Both the position numbers and the translations under genes were made by a program. The notes under the pieces are model-generated. The model searched no databases. It saw nothing but the letters and a program-made list of their open reading frames with translations, and was not told where the DNA came from. From Flavobacterium turcicum (lineage in GTDB: Bacteria > Bacteroidota > Bacteroidia > Flavobacteriales > Flavobacteriaceae), in the NCBI RefSeq assembly GCF_011365745.1, contig NZ_JAAOBY010000003.1:248001-312000 (forward strand): 64,000 bases of DNA, read 5' to 3'. Below are positions 46,560 to 53,189 of this stretch, in pieces (position 1 is the first letter of the stretch; each line of letters opens with the position of its first letter).

Positions 46560-47045
46560 TTATGATTGTGTTTGGTTTACCAATTCACCCTTAGCTTCTG
46601 AATGTTCAATTGTTGTGAAAATATTTTTGTCGACAATCAGTTCATTGATAATCTCAGCTACTTCTATAAAATGCTGTAATTTTTCGTCTGAAACATGCGC
46701 TTTTACAGCTTCATTAAATTTCAGAACAGTATTTTTTGATAAATCTCTTTTTTCTTTTCCAAAAGGAGTCAAATAAATTAATACACCACGGCCATCCTCT
46801 GGATTTTTTTTCCTAATGATTAGTCCTTTCTCTTCCATAGATTTTAATGTTCTGGTTAAGCTAGTGGCTTCCATTCCCATTTTTGGTCCCAAAGAAGTAG
46901 AGGGTGTGCCACCTTCCTTATCTATACTCAACAAAGCAAAACCTGTTGCCATACTAGCATCGTACTTCGAAGCCTCTTCGTTGTACATTCTTGCAACGGC
47001 TTGCCAAGTGGCACGTAAAATATAATCTATCGTTTTTTCTTTCAT
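46560..47045 (-). CDS. MarR family regulator of the fad operon
   Basis: The 161-residue winged-helix protein has the MarR DNA-binding core (LTRTLKSMEEKGLIIRKKNPEDGRGVLIYLTPFGKEKRD, about residues 64-105). It leads the operon with fadN, fadA and fadE, separated from fadN by 76 bases. A palindrome TATGCACGCATA upstream overlaps its own promoter, so autoregulation with release by an acyl-CoA ligand is plausible. Ligand and sign of control are inferred from context. Confidence 0.9.
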   Translation of the reverse strand: MKEKTIDYILRATWQAVARMYNEEASKYDASMATGFALLSIDKEGGTPSTSLGPKMGMEATSLTRTLKSMEEKGLIIRKKNPEDGRGVLIYLTPFGKEKRDLSKNTVLKFNEAVKAHVSDEKLQHFIEVAEIINELIVDKNIFTTIEHSEAKGELVNQTQS

Positions 47046-47063
47046 GTGTAACTATATCGATTT

Positions 47064-47096
47064 CAAATATAATAAAAATAATACTATGCACGCATA
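47064..47096 (-). promoter_or_regulatory. Promoter and candidate MarR operator of the fad operon
   Basis: The minus strand has a perfect TATATTTG -7 box (47064-47071). The perfect palindrome TATGC-AC-GCATA (47085-47096) covers the place where the -33 box should be. A repressor bound here would block RNA polymerase. The palindrome lies 40 bases before the marR ATG. Confidence 0.55.
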
Positions 47097-47180
47097 ATAT
47101 ATTTGATTTTTTTTTCAAAAATAATTTTGCACTTACAAAATTGTAGTTGTAAATCAGTCAAGTAACTATTTTTCGTCTTA

Positions 47181-47280
47181 GGGCATGTCCCTTTGGGTCG
47201 GGCTATTCGTTTTATCTTTTATATCGTGACTTGAAATAAGTCACGATATAAAAGGATATCACTGCTATCCCTCATGCCGG
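47181..47280. repeat. Imperfect palindromic intergenic element with 17-bp perfect hairpin
   Basis: The core is a perfect 17-bp inverted repeat CTTTTATATCGTGACTT (47216-47232) and its complement (47238-47254), with a five-base loop. Outer inverted ends GGCATG (47182-47187) and CATGCC (47273-47278) mark a unit of about 100 bases with smaller nested stems (GGGCATGTCCC, CCCTTTGGG). The segments GGGTCGGGCT and CACTGCTATCCCTCA resemble, from memory, a dispersed intergenic repeat of Flavobacterium genomes. It is probably a REP/MITE-like non-autonomous element. Confidence 0.65.
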
Positions 47281-47328
47281 AATTAATTACTTAGTAGACG
47301 TTTAAATTTTTAAAAATAATGTAAAAAT

Positions 47329-47362
47329 AAAAAGCACCTATGAAAAAACATAAGTGCCTTTT
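47329..47362 (-). terminator. Probable terminator for the nitroreductase/MRJP transcript
   Basis: AAAGCAC and TATG pair with CATA and GTGC around a six-A loop with one mismatch. The minus strand then reads TTTTTATTTTT. It lies about 215 bases beyond the nitroreductase stop. Confidence 0.5.
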
Positions 47363-47576
47363 AGCAGTGTTCATGATGACTTACCACAAATTAAGTCAAA
47401 GTTTTTTTTGATTTCCATCACAATTAACTAGTAGTTTCGATTTGCAAGCACATAGTAAGCGAGCAATTCTTTTACAAGAAAAGGATTTACTTGTGGTTTA
47501 TATTGCTAGTTCATTGGATTAAACAGCTTTTGCAAAGTATCATATCACTTGAGCTGAATTTTTTATTTCGAACGAA

Positions 47577-48176
47577 CTAAATAGCCTCGATAACATCTAC
47601 AATTTCTAATCTACTTTTAGGTTTGCGGTCTGGTTGGTTGGAGTCATTTTCATCTCTGAGTCCTATAGCAACTGCAAATACAGCAGAGTAGTCCTTTAAT
47701 TTTAAAATAGCGTTGTATTCCTTACTATTTATTCCTTCCATGGGCGTAGAATCAATAGACATACTAGCACATGCACTCAAGAAAAAGCCTAGAGAGAGAT
47801 ATACTTGATTGTGAAACCATGATTTTATAGCGTCCTCAGGTAATGGTTTTATGAACTGATTGTAATAGCCAATTGCTCCTTCTGGAAGGTTAGTGTTGAT
47901 TTGATTTTCAAATTTTGAAATAGTATCGATGGCACAAAAAACTATCAAGTGACTTGCCTCTTTAATTTTTTGCTCATTAAAGAAGGAGACTTTCGCCAGT
48001 TGACTTTTGATTTCTTCGTTGGATATAAAAACAAATTTCCAAGGCTGACTATTGATAGAGGAAGGACTCAATCGCAGAATTTCTTGTAATTGTTCTATTT
48101 TACTATCAGATATTTTTTGTGCTGCGTTATACTTTTTAGTTGTATATCTATTTTTTGCTAAAGATGTAAATTCCAT
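47577..48176 (-). CDS. NAD(P)H-dependent nitroreductase/oxidoreductase (NfsB-like)
   Basis: The 199-residue FMN-binding protein has the nitroreductase fold. The N-terminus KNRYTTKKYNAAQKISDSKIEQLQEILRLSPSSINSQPWKFVFIS contains the conserved FMN-contacting RxTxKxY and SSxNxQPW motifs, and the C-terminal GLRDENDSNQPDRKPKSRLEIVDVIE closes the FMN site. Family members reduce quinones, nitroaromatics or related electrophiles. It lies 68 bases downstream of an MRJP-like gene, divergent from an HxlR regulator, an arrangement consistent with electrophile-induced detoxification. Confidence 0.92.
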   Translation of the reverse strand: MEFTSLAKNRYTTKKYNAAQKISDSKIEQLQEILRLSPSSINSQPWKFVFISNEEIKSQLAKVSFFNEQKIKEASHLIVFCAIDTISKFENQINTNLPEGAIGYYNQFIKPLPEDAIKSWFHNQVYLSLGFFLSACASMSIDSTPMEGINSKEYNAILKLKDYSAVFAVAIGLRDENDSNQPDRKPKSRLEIVDVIEAI

Positions 48177-48244
48177 TTTTATTATGTTTTATTTTTTTTA
48201 CTAATGAAGAAGATTCATTTTAGTGTCCTTTTTTTAAAACTGAC

Positions 48245-49324
48245 TTATTCTATTTTGAACTTGTATATGTAATATGGCGCTTTTCCTAAATCGGTTGTGC
48301 CAGTAAAAGCTACTGTTTTGTGTAATTGATTAACAGCAATGTAAAGATATTGTCCTTGGATACTAACGTTGTCTGGCCATAGTAACCTATTGTCGCGAAT
48401 CAACATTTGTAGTTTTTTGGTTTTAGTATTCCATTTATCAATACCCTTATCGTTTAAATTTGTAAAATAATGATCGCCATTTCTGCTGGTTGTTGCTCCA
48501 TCGGAAATAGGTTTTTTGCCTATTTTTTTTACCGTAGCCAAAATTTCTTTGTCACTTTTATTAGCTCTAATTGCTTTAGCAGAAATGCTGTACCAAGTTT
48601 TTCCATTCATAGCTCCGTAAAATATTGTTTCTTTATCCTCAGATATTGAAATTGGGTCAACTGCTACTCGAGATGGTTTGCCACCAAAATAAATGAATTC
48701 AGAGTCAATGACGGTGTTTACGTCCTCACTTAAAAAAGAGGGATGTTGTTGCAAACGTTTTGCTTCTTTGGTATTTAAGTTTAAAACTATTAAACCAGGA
48801 TTTGCAATATCTGCAAGGTATACAAAGCCATTTTTAATATCGACTACCAAATCTTGAACAAATGAATTGGGAGGTGCAATTGTAGTAGGAAAAGTAAATG
48901 TCAAAATGTTTTCTTTTGTAACTGGATCAAAAGCAAATAATCTGGTTTTACCAAAATTTACTCCCATGTCAATTACCCAAATATTGCCATTAACATCAGT
49001 TGTAATTCCTAAGGGTGTATCAAAGGTTTTTTCAGTAGGAGCTTGTCCATCTTTGCGTTGCCAACTTTGGTTTGGGAATGCTTCATACGTTGTTTTATCT
49101 TTTACAACAATTAACTGCATTGAGTGATTCCCAAAGGGGTGAATCGTTGAGAAAATCAAGCCTTTATTATTTACTGCAACGTTACCTGGTCGCATATTCA
49201 TTTCTAAAACGACTTCTAATTGATCTTCAACATTTTTTTTTTGTTGTGCGTATACATAATTTGTTGTGGATGTGAATATTGCTATTGCACCTACAAGAAA
49301 CGGAATTAAACTGGTTTTCTTCAT
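48245..49324 (-). CDS. Secreted major royal jelly/yellow-like beta-propeller protein
   Basis: The 359-residue product has a signal peptide (to VYAQ) and an MRJP/yellow-type six-bladed propeller: MRPGNVAVNNKGLIFSTIHPFG, PLGITTDVNGNIWVIDMG, VQDLVVDIKNGFVYLADIANPGLIV, and WPDNVSIQGQYLYIAVNQLH. In bacteria such proteins are often labelled 'L-dopachrome tautomerase-related'. The substrate is unknown. It is immediately divergent from hxlR, shares a promoter region with it, and is followed by a nitroreductase gene. Confidence 0.85.
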   Translation of the reverse strand: MKKTSLIPFLVGAIAIFTSTTNYVYAQQKKNVEDQLEVVLEMNMRPGNVAVNNKGLIFSTIHPFGNHSMQLIVVKDKTTYEAFPNQSWQRKDGQAPTEKTFDTPLGITTDVNGNIWVIDMGVNFGKTRLFAFDPVTKENILTFTFPTTIAPPNSFVQDLVVDIKNGFVYLADIANPGLIVLNLNTKEAKRLQQHPSFLSEDVNTVIDSEFIYFGGKPSRVAVDPISISEDKETIFYGAMNGKTWYSISAKAIRANKSDKEILATVKKIGKKPISDGATTSRNGDHYFTNLNDKGIDKWNTKTKKLQMLIRDNRLLWPDNVSIQGQYLYIAVNQLHKTVAFTGTTDLGKAPYYIYKFKIE

Positions 49325-49329
49325 TTTAT

Positions 49330-49346
49330 ACTATATTCTTTATAGT
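49330..49346. promoter_or_regulatory. Inverted repeat near the divergent promoters (candidate HxlR operator)
   Basis: ACTATA and TATAGT are separated by five bases, between the MRJP -7 box and its ATG. The half-site TATAG recurs around 49359, 49394 and 49411 across the hxlR-MRJP intergenic region. Confidence 0.4.
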
Positions 49347-49348
49347 TA

Positions 49349-49379
49349 CAAAATTAGGTATAGTTGTTTAACTTTGCAA
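49349..49379 (-). promoter_or_regulatory. Promoter of the MRJP-nitroreductase pair
   Basis: The minus strand reads TTG (49377-49379), 20 bases, then TAATTTTG (49349-49356), both matching the Bacteroidota consensus. The MRJP ATG lies 25 bases downstream. Confidence 0.7.
49369..49376 (+). promoter_or_regulatory. -7 element of hxlR overlapping the divergent promoter
   Basis: TAACTTTG is an exact TAnnTTTG match. It abuts the -33 box of the opposite promoter, and an imperfect -33 box (TTAC) lies 19 bases upstream. Confidence 0.55.
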
Positions 49380-49404
49380 TAACGGATAAAATGTATAGTA
49401 GTAG

Positions 49405-49749
49405 ATGTATTGTATAGATAATAAAGAATTTCCTTGTAGCACAAGCTTGACAATGAAATATATAGGTGGCAAATGGAAGGCTGTAATTCTTATTCACTTA
49501 ATTGAAAAAAAAAGGTATAATGAACTCCGAAAAGAACTTTCAATGGTTACGGAGCGAACAATCAGTCTTCAATTAAAGGAATTAGAAGCCGATGGTTTAG
49601 TAATTCGAACTGTTCATACTGCCAAACCACCTCTAAAAGTAGAGTATGAATTGACAGATTTTGGTAGAACATTAATTCCTTTACTTACCGCTATTGCAAA
49701 TTGGGGTGAAGATGCCGCGCGGAATAACAATCAAATTCAGATACTTTAA
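49405..49749 (+). CDS. HxlR family winged-helix regulator, probable redox/electrophile sensor
   Basis: The 114-residue protein is a complete HxlR domain (IGGKWKAVILIHL near residues 20-32, RYNELRKELSMVTERTISLQLKELEADGLVIR, DFGRTLIPLL). Cys11 (in FPCSTSL) is at the N-terminal position used by thiol-sensing members such as YodB/CatR/HypR, and a second Cys is at residue 3. It is divergent from the MRJP and nitroreductase genes with overlapping promoters, so it probably regulates both sides. Control of nitroreductases by HxlR regulators is known in Bacillus. Confidence 0.92.
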   Translation: MYCIDNKEFPCSTSLTMKYIGGKWKAVILIHLIEKKRYNELRKELSMVTERTISLQLKELEADGLVIRTVHTAKPPLKVEYELTDFGRTLIPLLTAIANWGEDAARNNNQIQIL

Positions 49750-49755
49750 TTAAAA

Positions 49756-49793
49756 GAGTAAGCCGCCAAAGATTTTTCTGAGGCGGCTTGCTC
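49756..49793. terminator. Hairpin after hxlR (possible terminator)
   Basis: The stem GAGtAAGCCGCC/GGCGGCTTgCTC (one G-T pair) begins seven bases after the hxlR stop. It lacks a strong T-run on the plus strand; the minus strand has TTTTAATT after the stem, so it might also serve the convergent acyl-CoA synthetase gene. Confidence 0.5.
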
Positions 49794-49910
49794 ATGGATT
49801 TAATTTATTTTTAAGTGCGAAACTATATCTCGATTAGATATTAAACTTTATTGAGGAAAGCAATTTATCATTTGTAAATTATACATCTTTCTCTTTTCTT
49901 TAATTGGTAA

Positions 49911-51686
49911 TTAGCTGTAAATTTTATCAAACAAGTCAGCATATTTTTGTAGCAAAATTTTACGTTTTAATTTTAGAGTTGGCGTAAGCTCTCCACCTTC
50001 AATAGACCACACATCTGAGGTCAATTCAAAGCGTTTGATTTTTTCCCAATTTCCAAATTTCTCATTCAAAGAGTCTACTTCTTCTTGAATGCGCTCAATT
50101 ACTTGTGCATTTGTACTAATCTCTTTGTTGGTTTTACCAATATCGATTTTGTGTATATTTGCCCATTCGCGTAAAAAGTCAAAACTTGGTTGAATGAAAG
50201 CACCAGGCATTTTTTGGCCATCACCAATTACCATAATTTGCTCTATAAAGCGAGATTGCTTCATGGTATTTTCGATAGATTGTGGTGCAATGTATTTTCC
50301 TCCTGAAGTTTTAAACATTTCTTTTTTTCTATCGGTAATTTTTAAAAACCCATCGGAGTCAAATTCACCTATATCACCAGTATGAAAATAACCATCAATA
50401 ATTACCTCGTTGGTCAATGTTTCGTCTTTGTAATAGCCCATCATTACATTTTTACCTTTACATAGTATTTCACCATCCTCAGCTATTTTAACAGAAAGGT
50501 TCACAATTGGTTTTCCTACGGTACCTACACGAAAACCTTTGTTTCGAATATCGTTTACTGAGATTACAGGAGACGTTTCGGTTAAACCATAACCTTCCAT
50601 AACAGGAATTTGTGCTGCCGCAAATATTCTGGCTAGGCGTGGTTGTAATGCAGCACTACCAGAAACCATCAAATCGAGTTTTCCGCCAAGGCCTTCTTTC
50701 CATTTACTGAAAATTAGTTTTCTTGCAATTCCAAGTTGTAATTCGTACCAAATGCCGTTTTTACCGTAAGGTTGGTATTCTAAACCTAAATCAATAGCCC
50801 AGAAAAATAGTTTTTTCTTGATTCCAGTTAACTCAGTTCCTTTAGCATAAATTTTATCATATACTTTTTCGAGTAATCTAGGTACAGCAGTTATTACAGT
50901 AGGTTGTACCTCTTTAATATTATCACTAATTTTTTCGATAGATTCTCCAAAATAAATAGACACTCCATAATATTGATAGAGATACAAAATCATTCGTTCG
51001 AAAATGTGACAGATTGGTAAAAAACTCAAAGCCCTACTTTTACCTGCTTCGAAAGGGATACGAGGTGCGCTATCTAAAACATTTGAAACAATATTTTGAT
51101 GCGATAACATTACACCTTTTGGTTTTCCTGTAGTTCCTGAGGTATATATTATTGTAGCTAATTCCTCGGTAGTCACATTGTTTTTTCTTTCCTCTACTTC
51201 GTTTTGATTACCAGTATCGGAACCTAAATCAAGTACTGCCGTCCAATGTGCACTACCTTCAATAGTATTAAAGGAGTAAACTTCTTTTAACAAAGGAACT
51301 TTGTGTTTAATTAAATTTACTTTTCGTAACACCTCTAGATCTGAAACAAAACAATATATAACACCAGAATGGTTTAAAATATACTCGTAATCATCCTCAG
51401 AAATAGTAGGATAAATGGGTACGGTTTGCGCTCCTGTTTGTAGGACACCAATATCCATAATATTCCATTCTGTGCGATTGTTGGATGAAATCAGTGCAAT
51501 TTTATCGTTTTTCTGTACCCCAAGACGCAAAAGTCCTCGGGAAATGGCGTTTGCTTTGGCAATGTATTCTTGTGTTGAAGTTTTAATCCAGGTACCATCT
51601 TGCTTGCTTACTAAGGCATCTGGGATAGAATTGTATTTTTCCTGCTGATAATACGGAAAATCAAAGAGGCGTGTGATATTTATCAT
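49911..51686 (-). CDS. Long-chain acyl-CoA synthetase (AMP-forming)
   Basis: The 591-residue adenylate-forming enzyme activates long-chain fatty acids to acyl-CoA. Motifs are the P-loop YTSGTTGKPKGVMLSH (about residues 186-201), MEGYGLTETSP near 357, FHTGDIGEFDSDGFLKITDRKKEMFKTSGGKY (about 432-463) containing the hinge, and no C-terminal extension. The length and architecture match the FadD15-type, membrane-associated group common in Bacteroidota. It probably feeds the fadNAE products at 41-46 kb but is transcribed separately. Confidence 0.94.
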   Translation of the reverse strand: MINITRLFDFPYYQQEKYNSIPDALVSKQDGTWIKTSTQEYIAKANAISRGLLRLGVQKNDKIALISSNNRTEWNIMDIGVLQTGAQTVPIYPTISEDDYEYILNHSGVIYCFVSDLEVLRKVNLIKHKVPLLKEVYSFNTIEGSAHWTAVLDLGSDTGNQNEVEERKNNVTTEELATIIYTSGTTGKPKGVMLSHQNIVSNVLDSAPRIPFEAGKSRALSFLPICHIFERMILYLYQYYGVSIYFGESIEKISDNIKEVQPTVITAVPRLLEKVYDKIYAKGTELTGIKKKLFFWAIDLGLEYQPYGKNGIWYELQLGIARKLIFSKWKEGLGGKLDLMVSGSAALQPRLARIFAAAQIPVMEGYGLTETSPVISVNDIRNKGFRVGTVGKPIVNLSVKIAEDGEILCKGKNVMMGYYKDETLTNEVIIDGYFHTGDIGEFDSDGFLKITDRKKEMFKTSGGKYIAPQSIENTMKQSRFIEQIMVIGDGQKMPGAFIQPSFDFLREWANIHKIDIGKTNKEISTNAQVIERIQEEVDSLNEKFGNWEKIKRFELTSDVWSIEGGELTPTLKLKRKILLQKYADLFDKIYS

Positions 51687-52182
51687 TATTGGGATATTGG
51701 ATTTTTATGCAAATTAAAATAAAAATAGTTATAAAATTTTAAAATATGTAATTATATATTGATTTTACCGCCAAATAAACCATAAACAAAGTATAGTTAT
51801 ACTGAGTAGTTTTATCAAATTGTTTTTTTTGAAAGATCTAATTTGAGAATGAAGAGGTGCGCTAAATATGATTTTAAAAATGGAATTACTTCGCTTAGTC
51901 AAATTTGGTTTCAACTAAGCGATGTAATAGTGCCTCCGTGGTGGTATTGTTCTAAAATTTGGTTACTAATTCAAAATAGTAGAAAATGATGCGCAAGAGA
52001 GCACTAATTTGACCTTAAAAAAGGTAGTAATTCCGATATGTGTAGTATTTTACATAAAAATCAATATTATTGTTTGTATTTTTTTAATAATATGAATGTT
52101 TAATTCATTACTTTGTTAAAAATAAGAATTATTTTTTATTAATTTGTATTTATATTTTTAATAATAATCATAAGAATATTTT
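51687..52182. other. Long intergenic region with an unexplained stable hairpin
   Basis: This 496-base gap separates the acyl-CoA synthetase and LysR genes, which diverge. There is no credible gene. It holds a 15-base near-perfect inverted repeat (51885-51899 and 51914-51928) and a shorter ACCTT/AAGGT stem near 52013-52028; the last 150 bases before the LysR gene are extremely AT-rich. I see no clear promoter pair. Confidence 0.5.
51885..51928. repeat. Long inverted repeat, candidate structured RNA or element remnant
   Basis: The arms ATTACTTCGCTTAGT and ACTAAGCGATGTAAT pair at 14 of 15 positions around a 14-base loop. There is no flanking T-run, so it is not a standard terminator. Confidence 0.55.
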
Positions 52183-53106
52183 ATGAATTACACATTGCAT
52201 CAATTACAGATATTTTTAAAAGTGGTCAAAACACAAAGTATCACCAAAGCAGCAGAAGAATTGCATTTAACACAACCGGCGGTATCAATTCAGCTCCGAA
52301 ATTTTCAGGATCAATTTGATGTGCCTTTGACTGAAATTGTAGGCAGAAAATTATATGTTACTGATTTTGGTCAAGAAATTGCACAAGTTGCTCAAACGAT
52401 TATTCAACAAGTCGAGACTATTAACTATAAAACAAGAGCTTATAAGGGTCAATTAAGTGGTAGGTTAAAAGTAACTATTGTGTCAACTGGTAAATATGTA
52501 ATGCCTTATTTTTTAGCTGATTTTGTTAAAAAAAATGTTGGAATTGATTTGCAAATGGATGTTACAAATAAAAGCAGAGTCCTGAGTAGTTTAGAAAATA
52601 ATGAGGTAGATTTTGCATTAGTTTCTGTATTGCCAAGTGGTTTGAATGTGGATCAGTTAGATTTAATGCAAAATAGATTGTATTTGGTGGCTAATTCTAA
52701 TTTAAAATTAAAACGCGGCGCAGATTCCTCTTCTATATTTAACGATATGCCTCTTATTTTTCGTGAAAAAGGTTCTGGTACGCGACAAGTTATGGAGGAA
52801 TTTATTCAGAGTAACGGTATTTTTATTCCCAAAAAAATGGAGCTTACCTCAAACGAAGCTGTGAAACAAGCTGTTATTGCTGGTATAGGTTGCTCTATTA
52901 TGCCATTGATAGGTATCAAAAATGAATTGCTGAACCATGAACTACAGATAATACCTTATGCAGGGCTGCCAGTTACTACAACTTGGAGTTTAATTTGGCC
53001 TAAAGGGAAAAAACATTCACCTGTTGCCACTTCATTTTTAAATTATATGAGAAAAGAACGCGATAATATTGTATCCAAAAAGTTCAGTTGGTCTGAAGAT
53101 TTTTAA
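52183..53106 (+). CDS. LysR family transcriptional regulator
   Basis: The 307-residue regulator has the N-terminal helix-turn-helix (LHQLQIFLKVVKTQSITKAAEELHLTQPAVSIQLRNFQ) and a LysR substrate-binding domain (about residues 92-300). The overall pattern resembles the CbbR/CysB-like branch (EIVGRKLYVTDFG, REKGSGTRQVMEEF). It has no OxyR-type Cys pair. The divergent neighbour is an acyl-CoA synthetase gene across a 496-base gap, and purL converges downstream; neither gives a secure clue to its target. Confidence 0.9.
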   Translation: MNYTLHQLQIFLKVVKTQSITKAAEELHLTQPAVSIQLRNFQDQFDVPLTEIVGRKLYVTDFGQEIAQVAQTIIQQVETINYKTRAYKGQLSGRLKVTIVSTGKYVMPYFLADFVKKNVGIDLQMDVTNKSRVLSSLENNEVDFALVSVLPSGLNVDQLDLMQNRLYLVANSNLKLKRGADSSSIFNDMPLIFREKGSGTRQVMEEFIQSNGIFIPKKMELTSNEAVKQAVIAGIGCSIMPLIGIKNELLNHELQIIPYAGLPVTTTWSLIWPKGKKHSPVATSFLNYMRKERDNIVSKKFSWSEDF

Positions 53107-53154
53107 GTTTATAAATTTTGTTCCGAAATACAATGTCGACTTTTGTTTTCAAAA

Positions 53155-53186
53155 AAAAAATCAGCTTTTTTAAAAGCTGATTTTTA
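53155..53186. terminator. Bidirectional terminator between the LysR gene and purL
   Basis: The stem AAAAATCAGCTTTT/AAAAGCTGATTTTT with a two-base loop sits between the two convergent stop codons. Confidence 0.93.
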
Positions 53187-53189
53187 ATA

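Larger units (their letters stand above)
47046..47576. other. Intergenic region holding promoter, operator and hairpin repeat
   Basis: This 531-base gap lies upstream of the marR-fad operon. It contains the marR promoter/operator (47064-47096), an imperfect palindromic element of about 100 bases (47181-47280), a terminator (47329-47362) for the nitroreductase gene, and about 200 bases of AT-rich DNA with no supported feature. Confidence 0.6.

Noticed and set aside
47407-47576. An open plus-strand stretch of about 50 codons (containing YKKRIYLWFILLVHWIKQLLQ) in the fad-nitroreductase gap
   Set aside because: It has no ATG, GTG or TTG in a good position and no recognisable family, and open stretches of this size are common in AT-rich DNA.
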